Below, in pieces: positions 44,263 to 56,648 of a stretch of 64,000 nucleotides of DNA. This DNA comes from Neoceratodus forsteri. Lineage: Eukaryota > Chordata > Ceratodontiformes > Ceratodontidae. The translations under genes and the position numbers were made by a program. The stretch spans positions 289,481,001 to 289,545,000 of the forward strand of contig CM028131.1 of the NCBI GenBank assembly GCA_016271365.2. The letters are read 5' to 3'. Position 1 is the first letter of the stretch. Every line of letters starts with the position of its first letter. The notes below the pieces were generated by a model. That model did not search any database. It was not told the origin of the DNA and was given only the letters and a program-made list of their open reading frames with translations.

Positions 44263-44640
44263 CCACATGTTTCGCTCCAAGGATGGCATGATCTGGGGTA
44301 GAGTGACCATCCGAAAGGTGTGTGACCTGAGAAACTGATTCAGGTCGTGGAGATCTAGAATGGGGCACCAGCCCCCCCGTCCGCTTGGGCACCAGGAAGT
44401 ACCTGGAGACAAAGCCTGGGTCTGCGGACGGATCCGCCACGATAGCTACTGCCTCGAGGTGGAGCTGAGCAATGTCGTCTTGAAGAGCCGACTGGGTGCA
44501 TGCGGAAATCCATTCTTCCTGAGGGGTGTGGGTTCGGCTGGGAAGGTACTGCTCGAATTCTAGAAGCAGTCCCTGACCGACCACTTCGAGAACCCACCTG
44601 TCCGAAGTGATAGTGGAGTAGGCGGAAAGGAAGTGGCGGA
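44263..44640 (-). pseudogene. RT N-terminal part of C1
   Basis: Pieces read GRGGWCPILDLHDLNQFLRS and FRMVTLPQIM, the RT fingers. They join at 40050 to the rest of RT once D is removed. Frames shift between the listed pieces. Confidence 0.75.
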
Positions 44641-46860
44641 GCCGGCCCCCCAAGGGAGGACCCAGAGCTGGCGTGATGGAGACAGGAGATAGAGGTGGCA
44701 ACCCCACCCTTTCATTGGGCAGGCTTAGAGGAGAGGCTCCAGGACCTGAGCCTCAGCCTCCTTTGCGAGCCTGTTGGGATTCAGGCTTGGGCCGAGGGCG
44801 CCAAGCTTGAGCCTGCTGTTGATGCTGCTGTCCTCCTTGATAGGAGGACTGCTGAACCACAGGGGAAAAGTGCCGAAAAAGCAGCTTGTTTTTCTTCTGC
44901 TGGTTCTTGCCTGAAGAACTCTTGGCAGAAGTGGCATCCAAGGTGGCAATGGAATGCTCAATGCGATGTAGGTGACCGGCCACTCCTGGGCTGAACGAGT
45001 ATGCTGAGTATCCGCCAGGAAGGAGGAGAGCCTCAGCCAAGCCCTGCGGCAAGAGGCCACTGCGGTGGCCATCGAGTGGGCACAAGAATCCCCAATGTCC
45101 AGGGCTTCATGGAGCTGCTGTTTGGCAACAGCATGGCCCTGGTCCCGGACCGGCTTAACCGTGGTTTGCATGTCTGCTGGGAGATGAGGGAGGACTTTGT
45201 CTAATGATCCTAGGAGGGCGTGAGAAAAGTGTGCCATTATAACAGCCGAGCTGGCCTGACGAAGGCCTAAGGAAGAGGCCGCATAGACCTTACATGCAGA
45301 ATGGTCCATATTTTTGGAGTCCTTGTCCGGGGGTCGGTCAGTGTCAGCTGAGCTACCAGTATGCCTGAACACAGAAGCGGTCACCAGGCTCTCTGCCTAA
45401 GGATATTCTATGAACCCCGCCAGGGACCCCATGGGCACCGCGTACTTGCGGGACATGTGGACGGACTGTGTTGGGCAGGAAGCTGGGCACTGCCAAAGCT
45501 CAAGGCTTCGACCACTGGAAAAGACTCCATCGGGGTATCCCCCCTTTTGAGGATATCTGTTAGGGGGGTACTCCGCCTTCTTCTGGATGGACTCCAGGGG
45601 CATTCCGGTAGATTCAGAGATCAGGTGGAGAATGCCCTGAAAAGAGGAAGGGCCTTCCTCCAAACCCGCCACGGACGACTCATCATCCACAGGATGGGAG
45701 TGCAATCTGGTGACGTCCGAGTCCCAAGAGTCGGGATACAACGGCCTCCCACCTAGGTCTCCCTCGATACACCAAGGGCAATCGGGGACGACTGTTATTG
45801 ACAGACGCCGGAGAAGACCGTGTCTGTCTTCGTCCTCTTCGAGGGAGCGCCTCGAGGTCTGATAGGCGGTGGCTCACCAAAATCGCGTGGAGACCCCTGC
45901 TGGCCGAATCGGATATGGGCTGGCCCACGGATGGGAACCAAGACTTCGATTCAGGAGGGGTCGGCGTCGGCATAGGAGGCGGAAGCCAAGTGATGGCCGA
46001 GGTGACCGCCGGGGCCAGCTTCTGCCCAGATAAAAATCAGCTGTTGCCACATGAGATTGTCATAATGTCGACTGAGTTTCGGCCAAAGCCTCTCCTCGTC
46101 CGAGGAGGATGAAGATCTGTGGCAACGACTCAGAGTGTTTATGACTCTTTCAGCCAAAGGGGTTCTGGACCTCGATAGAGATCGAGGGAGTCGACCCATC
46201 TGATCAGGAGACACGGTGAAAACAGAGGGTCCGGAACAGTTTCCTCGATGGGGACACCAGCAGGCTTGGTCTCCTCATCCGGAAAAACAAGGACCGGAGT
46301 CCCTTCCAAAGAGTCGTTGACCGGGGTCGGCAACAGAGGGTTGACTGGGTCGAGAGTAATCTCAGCCGCATCGGTCGTTTCCTTGGTCCTTGGCCAGATG
46401 GGAGGTCCGATAAGCTGGCGGCCGAGGGTGCGATCTCTACACTGAGGCCAAGACCACTGCGTTTTGGACTTGACCTTCTCGGTCCCAAGAACGCCTTCGC
46501 TTGACTCAAGACTTCCGTCCTTATCCCTCTTGGCGAGTGGAGGAGTAAGCCAGAGGTGCCTCACCCCTGTGGGGAGAGACTGGCACAACTCCTTGAAGGA
46601 GACCGTAGCGGTGAGCCAAGGTTGAGCAGGAACAAAAAGCTTCGAATTGGCAAGCTTGAGCTGTTTCTCCTCGAATGCCTTTTGTTTGCTCCAGTTGCTT
46701 GGTGGATCCCATGCCTACGGAAACCGGCTTCAACTCTGCCTCCTTGATTTCTCCAGTCTCCCCAGTTTAGGTGCGCTTTTGCGGGTCGCCCAGGACGCTG
46801 GATGGAAGGCCAGGCGGAAAGTGCAAGATGAGGTGTCACAGGTAATATAAACACTTAGGT
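44640..46860 (-). pseudogene. gag of C1, broken
   Basis: Frames 44725-45384, 45397-45741, 45951-46214, 46139-46588 and 46561-46854 cover it. The core reads DRPPDKDSKNMDHSACKVYA and SSLGLRQASSAVIMAHFSHA. The N-terminal region holds KHHYDNLMWQQL-like sequence at 46070 (ERLWPKLSRHYDNLMWQQL). All pieces align in order with C2. No clean Cys/His head remains; 46521-46733 is a possible start region. Inactive. Confidence 0.65.
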
Positions 46861-46984
46861 GGGATCGGTGCGCTGACATCTTCTGGGCCGCAGGTACACC
46901 GCCAGAAACTGGGGAGTGGGGATTATCTCCATGCCTGATGTGCTACAATCGAATTGCTAACTCGAACGAAGTTTTAAGGTTAGT

Positions 46985-47209
46985 TTTGGTAAAAATGATG
47001 CTTTGAATCCAGGGCCTACGAACTGCTGTGAGAGCACGAGGGAACCTGTATCTTCCAGTGGAAAGGAAGATCTAGCGTCATGGGGCGAAGCTGAGGTATT
47101 TACCACCTGGGTAGGTAGGAGGAGCCAGCTTGAAGACTTTCCGGCAAGATTTAAAGGGAAAGGGACATGACAAGAAGTGCGGATGAACAACATATCCATG
47201 CTCCTAGAA
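46985..47209 (-). repeat. Right ITR of C1
   Basis: Shares gagccagcttgaagac and ggatgaacaacatatccatg with C0 and C2; ends ctcctagaa. Confidence 0.8.
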
Positions 47210-47832
47210 CAAACGAGCTACTGCATCTCACCTCTACTATCCTGGATAAATCCAGTGCAAAAATGTGTAAAATCAGAACCCCACTTCAAATGGCATATTC
47301 CAACTCATCTGGTCTATCTTTGATAAATATATTGTAAATACTTCTACATGCAGGACCCAGTACAACAGCATGTAAGCAAACATCTGGCATTGACAAATGC
47401 TTCTTTTAGTACGTGACTGTCTATTCTTTATCTTTCATACTTACTTGGCTTTCGTTTCCCATGTCAGATGGAGTATACAGGTCACTGAGACTAACAAACC
47501 TAAAAGAAAACAAAAATTAGAAATGTTACTAAGTTACTTTCCACCACAAGTCGTTCTGATACTCTGTTTAAAATTCAAAGCATTCCAGTCAACCAAATAG
47601 CTGAAAACTCTTTCAGTGATAATCAACACCTGCAAAAATATCAGACCAGTAGCAACAAAAGTACCAGGCATAAAGTGTTATTAATTCTAGAAGCAATCAA
47701 TTTAAAAAATTTGTTTTAATTTCTGAAATGTTTTTCTTTTCCCATTAGAAGATATTCTACCTAAGCTGGCCTGGAGACATGGAGAATTGAAGTGTTGGGC
47801 ACCTTGCCTCCTGCCACACCAGAGACTCTGAT
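47210..47832. other. Unassigned DNA
   Basis: A/T-rich to about 47760, then G/A-rich leading into the minisatellite. No feature can be supported. Confidence 0.5.
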
Positions 47833-49565
47833 ATGGGAATGGACCAGGGTCACTTGGGGCCAGCCAGGAGGAGGAGGAGGAGGATCGAGAGTCCATAGAC
47901 AGCTCTCCAGGGTCGCTCAGGGGACGGCCAAGGGAAGGAGGATTTAGAGTCCACAGACAGCTCTCCAGGGTTGCACAGGAGCTGGTCAGGAGAAGGAGAA
48001 TTGAGAGTCCAAACACAGCTCTCTAGGGTTGCTCAAGGGATGGCCAGGGGAAGGAGGACTGAGAGTCCACAGACAGCTCTCCAGTGCTGCTCAGGGGCTA
48101 GTCAGGGGAAGGGTGATCGAGAGTTCATAAACAGTTCTCCAGGGTTGCTGAAGGGCTTTCCAGGGGAAAACTCTCCAGAGTTGCTCAGGGGAAGGAGGTT
48201 CGAGAGTCCATAGACAGCACTCCAGGGTTGCTCAGGAGCTGGTCAGGGGAAGAAAGATCGAGAGTCCATAGACAGCTCTCCAGGGTCACTCAGGGGCCGG
48301 CCAGGAGAAGGAAGAGGATCGAGACTCCATTCACAGTTCTCCAAGGTTGCTCAGGGGCTGGTCAGGGGAAGGGTGATCGAAAGTTCATACACAGTTCTCC
48401 AGGACTGCTGAAGGGATGGCCAGGGGAAGGAGGCTAGAGAGTCCACAGATAGCTCTCCGGAGTAGCTCAGGGGCTGGCTAGGGAAACAAGGATCCAGAGT
48501 CCATAAACAACTCTCCAAGGTTGCTCAGGGGCTGGCTAGGGAAACTAGGATCGAGAGTCCATGGACAACTCTCCAGGGTTGCTCAGGGGCCGGCCAGGGA
48601 AAGGAGGATCTAGAGTCCATAGACAGCTCTCTTCGGTCACTCAGGGGCTGGCCAGGAAAGTAGGATCGAGAGTCCACAGACCGCTCTCCAGGGCTGCTCA
48701 GGGGCTGGTCAGGGGAAGAAGGATCGAGAGTCCACAGATAGCTCTCCAGGGTTGCCCAAGGGCCGGTCAGGAAGGCGGATCAAGAGTCCACAAACAGCTC
48801 TCCAGGGTTGCTCAAGGGCTGACCAGGGGAAGGAGCATCTAGAGTCCATACACAGCTCTGCAGGGTTGCTCAAGGGCTGGCCAGGTGAAGGAGGATCGCG
48901 AGTTCATAGACAGCTCTCCAGGGTCAGTAAGGGGCTAGCCGGGGAAAGGAAGATCTAGAGTCCATAGACAGCTCTCCAGGGTTCCTCAAGGGCCGACCAT
49001 GGGAAGGATGATTGAGAATACATAGACAGCTCTTCAGGGTTTCTCAGGAGGTGGCCAGGAGGAGGAGGAGGATTGAAAGTCCATAGACAGCTCTACAGGG
49101 TTGCTCAGGGGCTGACCAGGGGAAAGAGGATGGAGAGTCCATAGACAGCTCTCCAGGGTCGCTCAGGGGCCAGCCAGTAGGAGGACGAGGAGGACTGAGA
49201 GTCCATAGACAGCTCTCCAGGGTTGTTCAGTGGCTGGCCTAGGAAAGGAGGCTAGAGAGTCCATAGACAGCTCTCCAGGGTTGCTCAGAAGCTGGCCAAT
49301 GAAAGGTGGATTGACTGTCCATAGACAGCTCTCCAGGGTTGCTCACAGACTGGCCAGGGGAAGGAGGAACGAAAGTCCATAGACAGCTCTCCAGGGTGGT
49401 TTAGGGGCTGGCCAGGGAAGGAGGATCGAAAGTCCATAGACGGCTCTCCAGGGTTGCTGAGGGGCCTGCCAGGGGAAGGTGGATCAATAGTCCATAGACA
49501 GCTCTCCAGGGTTGCTCAGGGTGTGGCCTGGGGAAGGAGGATCAAGAGCCCATAGACAGCTCTCC
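47833..49565 (+). repeat. 58-bp minisatellite, about 30 units
   Basis: Each unit carries agtccatagacagctctcca, then gggttgctcaggggctggc and a ggaaggaggat tail. Start points of gtcc at 47891, 47949, 48007, 48065 and 48123 give a 58-bp period. Units differ by point changes and short indels. Because 58 is not a multiple of 3, three units are needed to repeat a reading frame. The long open frames here reflect the repeat and I do not call them genes. Confidence 0.9.
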
Positions 49566-50235
49566 TCCTTTGGTGAGGGGGAACAGCGTGTGCTGCTGCC
49601 CGACTGCCACCCAGTGGAGGCTGGACAGCACAACACATGGTCACAACTTAGAGAGGGTCAGGCACAGGGGTGTGAATACATGCAATGTCTTCACGCTGCA
49701 TACCCATGCCAGTGCACGCATGCTAACCTTGGGAAGGGACAGAACAATGGGAAACATCTGGTGGCTATGCACTAGGAAGCCCCATCTACCTCAGCCCAGA
49801 ACCCTGCTGTGAACCAGATCTGACCTGGGGTTATGGAGATGACCTCACTCTCCCAGCGCCTTGAGGTGGGGGAGGCATGCTATGGATCCTGTAAATAGAT
49901 GGTTGCTGGTTGGGGAGGTGGATAGATGCTGAAGACTCAACCAGCACCCAAAGAACAAAAGAAACAGTGCTATTTTGTGTGTGTGTGTGTGTGTGTGTGG
50001 GGGGCAGAGAAGGTATTCTACCTGACAGTATCAGGTGTCTTGTAAAGAGCAGTACTTTACCTGGAGACTGGCACATCTAGTTTTATTCGACTTTGTATTT
50101 CATCAGCATTGTGATCTCAATCTTTGGAAAAACACAAGTGTCCAATCTTGCAGCAGGTGATTGGCACTTCTTGGTCTGTTGTGATATCACAGACAGTGAG
50201 GTCATAGGGCTGATGATGTATGAGGAGAAATAGAA
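49566..50235. other. Unassigned DNA with GT microsatellite
   Basis: A (gt)n run lies at about 49977-50000, ending in a G-run. No coding domain is visible. Confidence 0.6.
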
Positions 50236-50445
50236 ATTAAAAATATGTACTCACCGTAATTCTTAGATCTTCTGAGAATATCTTTACCACTAATTCATAC
50301 TAGTTGGTCTGAGAAGGAGGCACAAGGACCCAGCAGGAGCCAGAACTTTTTAGAGGGCTGGCGCCAAGGTAATCAGTGTGCATACGCAGTCCTCTGATAA
50401 AGCTTCGGTGAGGAGGCAATACGTAGGTGGTGTTAGCCTGGCTCT
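50236..50445 (+). mobile_element. D': left-end fragment of a D-like element
   Basis: attaaaaatatgtactcacc and cgtaattcttagatcttctg match the left tip of D (atgaaaatgatgtacctacc, cgtaattcttgatcttctc). It starts right after GAA (50233-50235), as D does. Only one end is present; the right limit is a guess. Confidence 0.6.
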
Positions 50446-50678
50446 TTCATGCTAAGATGCGTGCAATAAAATATTGCAACCAGGTACCCATTTGGTGTGT
50501 GTATCTTTATTCCTGACTACTTGCCTGGCTACACTGGCACCAGCCCCCAACAGCCACAGTACCTTTTTAGCAAGAAAGTGCAGTATCACGTAACAATTAC
50601 CTATGCACTTAACCTAAGGTCATAAGATGCCCTGATGGCTGATGCACAAAGGTTTTTTTCTGAGGAGGTGCAGCATAA

Positions 50679-50946
50679 ATACAGGTTACTCACCTCTAAC
50701 AGGAGTTCTAGGAATGGTATATATTGTTCATCCACACTGTCTGGCAGGTTCCTTGCCGCATTAAATCGTGCTGGAAGGTCTTCAAGCTGGCTCCTCCCAC
50801 CCGGGTGGTAAAACTCTCGGCTCCGCCTCATGACGCCAGATCTAGCCTGCTGGAAGCCAGGTTGTGCGTCGAAGCCAGGGAGGCCGGGTGGGTTGTGTGG
50901 ATGAACAACATATACCATTCCGAGAACTCCTGTTACAGGTGAGTAA
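50679..50946 (+). repeat. Left ITR and first ICR half of C3
   Basis: Starts atacaggttactcacctcta and ends actcctgttacaggtgagtaa, its own near reverse complement at the two tips. It is a near copy of 50947-51224 in C2. Confidence 0.85.
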
Positions 50947-51189
50947 ATACAGGTTACTCACCTGTAACAGGAGTTCTAGGAATGGTACATGTTGTTTAAC
51001 CACATTCTCTGGCAGGTATCCTTGCCGCTTTAATTCTTGCCGGAAGGTCTTCAAGCTGGCTCCTCCCACCCACCCGGGTGGTAAAACTCTCGGCTCCGCC
51101 CCATGACGCCAGATCTGGCCCGCTGGAAGCTCAGGTTGTGCGTCGAAGCCGGGGAGGTCGGGTGGGTCGTGTGGATAAACAACATATAC

Positions 51190-51265
51190 CATTCCTAGAA
51201 CTCCTGTTACAGGTGAGTAACCTGTATTTCTAGGGACATGGATATGTTGTTCATCCACACTCTCT
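51190..51265. repeat. ICR of C2
   Basis: Reads tagaactcctgttacaggtg, then agtaacctgtatttctaggg and acatggatatgttgttcatc: the reverse complements of left and right tips joined at cctgta/tttctag. Confidence 0.85.
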
Positions 51266-51274
51266 GGCAGACTC

Positions 51275-52300
51275 CTAGCAGTTCTCTGGGAGGAGGGAGG
51301 CAAGGCGCACACCCCTGATACTTACTTGGGAAAGAGATTGGAGAACAGAGGCCCCAAAACCAGCATCCCGGCGTGACTTGAGGTCGATGTGGTAGTCAGT
51401 AATAAAGGTATATGCAGACTTCCAGGTAGCAGCCCTGCAGATATCCCGGATAGGGATGTTCCTGGAAGCAGCTACCGATGCAGCGGTATGGCGGGTAGAA
51501 TGAGCTCTTATCCCTCTGGGAGGCTCCATGCCCACCAACCTGTAGCAGAGCTCTATGCAGGAGGTCATCCACCTGCCTATCATCCGCTATGCTGCAGGTC
51601 TGCCAGGTGCGGCTTCAGCGTAGGTGACAAGCGCTGGCATTACCTCTCCCGAACATCTAGCCGTCCGCTTCCTTATAATAAGCGAGCGCGCCTAGGGTTC
51701 AAAGTATGAGCCTATACTGGCCTGGCGAGGTGTGATTGGGGTAGAACACCGCAGAGTCAACACCTGGTTAAGGTGAAACTCCGACACCACCTTCGGAAGG
51801 AATTTCGGGTGGGGGCGCAGGACAACCTTGTCCCTGTGGAAGACCAGGTAGGGAGGCTCGATGGAAAGCACCTGGAGCTCTCCCATCCTTCTGGCTGAAG
51901 TGATAGCCACCAAGAAGGCGGTCTTCCACGACAGGTGTGAAAGATCACACCTGTGCACTGGTTCGAATGGCCTGCCCATGAGCTTGGCCAATACCAGCAG
52001 TAGATCCCACGGAGATGGAGGCTCTCGCACCAGAGGGGAAATGTGGTCAAGGCCTTTGAAGAAGCACCCGACCACCTTCTCCTGTGCCACCGACTGCTTG
52101 CTGGCCCACATCCGGCAAGCAGAGATGGCTGCCAGGTGCACCTTAAGGGTCGTCGACCGAAGCCCTTGCTGAGAAAGGGACCACAGGTAGTCCAGAATGC
52201 TTGCCAAGGGGCAGTTGGAAGGGTCCAAGCCCTTCCCCTGACACCAAATGGAAAACCTCTTCCATTTGAAGGCATAGCATTTCCCGGTCGACTTCTTCGG
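51275..52300 (-). pseudogene. Tyrosine recombinase of C2, frameshifted
   Basis: Pieces 51275-51583 and 51692-52228. The first has RAHSTRHTAASVAASRNIPI (H-x-x-R), ICRAATWKSAYTF and ITDYHIDLKSRRDAGFG with the tyrosine. The second has AITSARRMGELQVLSIEPPY with the first arginine and ASILDYLWSLSQQGLRSTTL. A gap of about 110 bp between them is out of frame. The tetrad residues R, H, R and Y are all visible, which makes it the most complete group C recombinase in residues if not in frame. Confidence 0.85.
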
Positions 52301-52352
52301 GACGCCTCAACGACACTGAGGACCTCGTCGGAAAGACCCAAAGCCTGGAACT

Positions 52353-53123
52353 CTAGCCGCTCAGGAACCAGGCCGTCAGGTGCAGGGATTGAAGGTCCAG
52401 GTGGAATACCTTCCCCTGACTGACTGCGATCAGGTCCGGGCGGGCTGGAAGCTGCCTCGGGAGCCTGGAGCTGAGGCTGAGGAGATCTAGATACCAGAAC
52501 TGGGGGGGCCAGTCTGGGGCTACCAGAATCACCTGCGCCTTGTCCCTCCTCGCCTTGAGAAGCACCTTGTGGATCAAGGGAATTGGGGGAAAAGGCGTAG
52601 AAGAGGCCTGGGGTCCACGGCCACGAGAAGGCATCCCTCTGCAGCGAGCCCTGCTGAGAGGGGCAGGCATGGAACAGACTCAGCTTCGCATTCTCCCTGG
52701 AGGCAAACCGGTCCATCTGAGGCGTGCCCCAGTGGGAGAAGAGATCTTGTACTACCTCCGGCAGGAGAGACCACTCGTGAGACGCAGCCCCTATCTGGCT
52801 TAGGGCATTGGCCAGGGTGTTGGAGGCTCCTGCCACGTCAATGGCTAGGAGATCCGCCTCCAGGCTGCATATTAGGGACCAAATGCGGAGAGCTTCCTTG
52901 CATAACAGCAAGGAGTGCGTCCCGCCCTGGCGGTTCAGATAGTACATGTGTTAGTTATTTGTCCGTCTGGACCTGAACCACTGGACCCCGTAGAAATGGG
53001 CGAAGGCGGTGAGGCTAGACGGACCGCTCGGGCTCCAGCAGGTTGATGTGGCATCGGGACTCCGAGGGGACCAGAGGCCGTGCGCTCGGTGTTCCCTAGA
53101 TGGGCACCCCAACCCAGGAGCAA
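52353..53123 (-). pseudogene. RNase H and DLFAS/PPF block of C2
   Basis: RNase H parts: MYYLNRQGGTHSLLLCKEAL and VAGASNTLANALSQIGAASH. Next come HWGTPQMDRFASRENAKLSL and a PPF-like region (STPFPPIPLIHKVLLKAR) and QVILVAPDWPPQFWYLDLL in another frame (52353-52670). The 396-residue frame 51757-52947 keeps only its first part as real RH; the rest is out of frame with YR. The NLLELRA region near 53030 is shifted. Confidence 0.75.
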
Positions 53124-53960
53124 CGTCCCGGTCCAGGGAGACCGTCAGCTCGGGGCGGACGAATGGGATACCCTCCTGCAGATGTGTTGGTACGATCCAC
53201 CATTGGAGAGCGTTCCACATCTCCTGGGTCACTGTCATGGGCCAGTCCAAAGGATCGCGGCGTTGTGACCATTGGCTGGCCAGTCCCCATTGAAGGGGAC
53301 TCATGTACCAACGGGTCCAACGGACCACGCTGGTGCAGGCCGCCAGGAGGCGCAGGAAGTCCCGGGCAGGGTGCGACTGCCCAACCAGAAATGATTGGGC
53401 AAAGGAGGAAAACTCGGCCCCGTCACGGGGCCGTGCTCTGGCTCAAGAGAGTCGGCTGCCCGATGAACATAATCACCTGCTTTGGCACGAGTTCCGACTT
53501 GGCCTCGTTGATGAGGAGGCCAACCTGAGAACAAACCTGGAGGGCCAGATCTCTGGACCGCTCCACCGCCGGTCTGGAGAGGGCTGCTATCAGCCAATCG
53601 TCCAGGTAAGGGTACACCCGGACCCCTCGGCGCCGCAGGAATGCTGTCACCACTGCCATGCATTTGGTGAAGACCCTGAGAGCTAAGGAGAGGCCAAAGG
53701 GCATGGCCGGAACCGTATAGGGATCCTCCGCTCTGAGCGGAGGACCTCTGATGGGACGGATTGGGACGTGAAAGAGCCGCGTCCCTGGAGGTCCAGGGAA
53801 CAGAACTGCTACTGCTCCAAGGATGGGATTATCTGAGCCAGAGTACCATCCTGAAGGTCCGAGACCTTAGGAACTTGTTCAGGTCATGCAGGTCGAGAAT
53901 GGGCGGCAGCCCCGTCCATTTAGGGACCGGGAAGTACCTGGACTACAACCCCGGGACTGG
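53096..53960 (-). pseudogene. Reverse transcriptase of C2
   Basis: A frame at 53423-53704 reads MPFGLSLALRVFTKCMAVVT and VYPYLDDWLIAALSR: motif B region and the catalytic YLDD intact. Thumb-like parts follow (53096-53328). Fingers are at about 53880-53960 in other frames. RT would copy element RNA. Frames are broken at least twice. Confidence 0.8.
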
Positions 53961-54069
53961 AGGAGGATCCACCACCTTCCACACCACCTCTTTTCAAGGA
54001 GCAGGGCAACACGGCCCAGCGGGCCGACAGTGAGACTGCCGGACCCTGTGGATCCCCGAGGGCCGACGC

Positions 54070-56218
54070 TCAAGGCGGAACCTGCTCGAACTCCAGATGC
54101 AGGCCGTTTCCTACCACCTCCAACACCCAGCGGTCCGTGGTGATAGCGGACCAGGCGGAAAGGAAGTGGCAGAGCCGTACCCCCACGGGGGGAACCCAGG
54201 AGGGAGTGATGAGGTTGAGGGCGGCACCCCTCAACCCGTCACTGGGCAAGCTTGGAGGAAGAACCGGCCGAGGGACCTCCCGGGCCTTTACCTCCTTGCT
54301 TCCTGTTGGAGGAAGGGTTTGGGATGCCAGGCGCGAGCCTGCTGGCCCTGTTGCTGGTGCTGCTGGGCCAGTCGAGGAGCAGGGACCGAAGGACGAAAAG
54401 ACTTCTGCTGCGGACGATGGCCTTTGTCCCTCTGGGCGGAGGTGACCGGAGTCCAGGTGGCATTGACTTCTCGATCCGCTGGGTCCCTCACTCCCAGGGC
54501 AAGAGGTCAGTCCCCAAAGAAGGACATCCGTCAGCAATGTGCGTTATCTGCCGTGAAGGTGGATATCCTCAGCCACCCCTCGTCGCATGGCCACTCGCGC
54601 CGCTACTGACCTGGCACAGGAATCACCTATGTCCAGAGCAGTCTGGAGACAGTTGCCTGCCTGCCCCTACCCTATGGGGTCCTGCACCCTCGCGGACCGT
54701 GGGTCACTGCAGGTCAGGCGGGAGATGAGGAACGAGCCTCATCCAGGGGCCCATGAAGGGTGGGAGAGTGTGCCATCAGCACGCCGAGCTGGCCTGTCTG
54801 AGGCCGAGGAAGGGCGCAGCGTACATCTTGCGTCCGCAAAGTCCACTTTGGACTCCTTGTTGGGGGCTTGTCCACATCCCAAGGCTACCGAACTGGAAAC
54901 GCCGTCGGTGACTAACCCTCAGCAGAGGGTGTTCCGAGAAACCGGGCAAAGAGCGGTAGGGACCGACTTTGGCCATCCTGGCCGAGCGCGAGGACAGGAA
55001 GCAGGCGCTGCCAAGCTCCAAGGCTGGGCCGACAATGGCCTCAGCCACGGAAGAGGCCTCATGGGAGAATCCTCGGTCCAGAATCTCCGTCAGGATACTG
55101 GCCCGCTTGGACCACGGGCTCGAGCTGCATCCGGTGGACTCGGAGATGAGTGAAGCAGACTCAAAGGACGATGGGCTATCGTCACTGACTGCTTCCCGGA
55201 GGACTCAAATTGCACTGCCTGGAGAAAGGGAGGAATAGTCGCCAGATTCCGAAGAGCTGCCTCGCCCTGAGCCACCCCTCCACCTGCCGAGGGCGGTCGG
55301 GAGTGAGGTGACCGAGCACCACATGGGGCAGGCCATGACCCAACGAGAATTCTTGGTACGGTGCCCCGACTTTGGTTGTGGAGTGGAGGTTCCACCACAA
55401 TCCGGTGGACCAGATGGTTTTTAACAACCGGCCCTGGGGTGAGCAGCTCGAAACTGGAGCGGTGGTTCGCCCGGCCGTTCAGCCACAGCCACTTGATGGC
55501 CGGGGTGATGGTCAGGGTCGGCTTAGGCCCGGATAACAGCAACTGCTGCCACATCAGATCCTCGTAGCGCCGGCGCAACTTGCGCTGTAGCCTCTCTTCA
55601 CCTGAGGAGGAGGACGAAGAAGAACTGCATCGCCGCTTACTTTGGTAACGGGACCGAGACCGCTGATGTCGACGGGAACAGCTGGACCGAGAAGAGGTCC
55701 GAGACCGAGACTCGGGGACCGAGGGTGGGTCTGGGAAGAAGCGGGGGATACCCGTCTTTCCTCGGCTAGACGAACTAACGGGGACTGCGGTCCCGAAGGA
55801 GCAGAGCAGATCCTCGGTATCCACCGGGGAACCGGTGAAGTAGAGTTATCTGCTTCTCCAGTCGACAGCCCGTCTAACGGATCGGAAAATCTCGACTTAA
55901 ATCGGCGGAGTCTCGGACAGGCTGGCCTGACGGGGCACCGTGAAGCCAGCAGCCTCAGCCGCAACCTCGACCAAAGTTGACTGTCGGCTGCCGGGGAGGG
56001 GACCGTTCCCGCTCCCATGAAGCACGACGATGGGACTTACCTGAATCTCTCTTTTTGGACCGAGAAGAATGTCCCGAAGGCCGCTCTCCTTTCATGGAAA
56101 GGGACTGGCAAAGCTCCTTGAACGAAGCTGTATACAAGGAACTGAAAGAGAGAGCGGGATAAATGCCGCGGCCGAGGAGGAAGAAGATGTGGCCTGGGCT
56201 GCCTCCTCCTCGAGGCAA
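54070..56218 (-). pseudogene. gag of C2, broken
   Basis: Frames 54070-54537, 54776-55048, 55090-55824, 55554-56018 and 55955-56218. Visible are ERLQRKLRRRYEDLMWQQLL and the Ser/Arg tract RSSCSRRHQRSRSRYQSKRR. The GRKMYAAPFLGLRQASSA core lies near 54800. Order matches C0 and C1. It has no catalytic motif and is inactive. Confidence 0.65.
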
Positions 56219-56327
56219 TCATCTACTCGAGCTGCTCAGCCGAGCCAGCCACGGACACATGTGAGCCTCTTTGGTTTAACTGAGAAAACGTTTCTTAGGC
56301 GCCCAAGCTTCAAGCGAACAGCGATCG

Positions 56328-56648
56328 TCAGAACATTGGCCGAGAAAGAACGCACAACTCGCAAGCCCGTGGGTCGTGATCTAGGCCTAAGCAGTAGACG
56401 CACGTGGAGTGCGGATCTGTCCTGGACATTTTCTGCCCACAACGGCACCTCCGAAAGCCGGGAACAGATTTGTCCATCGCAGCCACGAGGGAAGATGAAG
56501 ACCGAAGTTTAGAAAACTTCAAAATCAATTTCGGACGAACCGAAGAATTAGGATCCAGTCTAAAATGCAGAGCGCTAAGGAGGGAACCTGAGCTTCCAAG
56601 CGGTAAGGAAGATCTGGCGTCATGGGGCGGAGCCGAGAGTTTTACCAA
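56328..56648 (-). pseudogene. gag N-terminal Cys/His head of C2
   Basis: A 106-residue frame includes RRCRCGQKMSRTDPHSTCVYC, then LDHDPRACELC. It has the same order as the heads of B1, D and E0. Its C-terminal side crosses into another frame at 56236-56448. The part near 56600 is ITR, so the real start lies around 56500. Confidence 0.7.

Larger units (their letters stand above)
37404..47209 (-). mobile_element. C1: group C DIRS element, interrupted by D
   Basis: C1 covers 37404-40050 and 44263-47209. D is inserted in its RT. Sense order: right ITR 46985-47209, gag, RT, RH, YR, ICR 37404-37470. The left ITR is missing because E' entered the ICR. The right end is ctagaa at 47209. Removing D joins gaacagaa to ccacatg, as in C3 at 61935. 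Coding is broken and the RT box reads YLDN. Confidence 0.85.

Noticed and set aside
47833..49565. CRISPR array or repeat protein
   Set aside because: Units are 58 bp back to back with no spacers, in vertebrate DNA. Period is not a multiple of 3 and no Met-initiated protein is supported.
50679..51224. Simple tandem duplication of a terminal repeat
   Set aside because: The join to 56751 shows that the first copy belongs to C3 and the second to C2.
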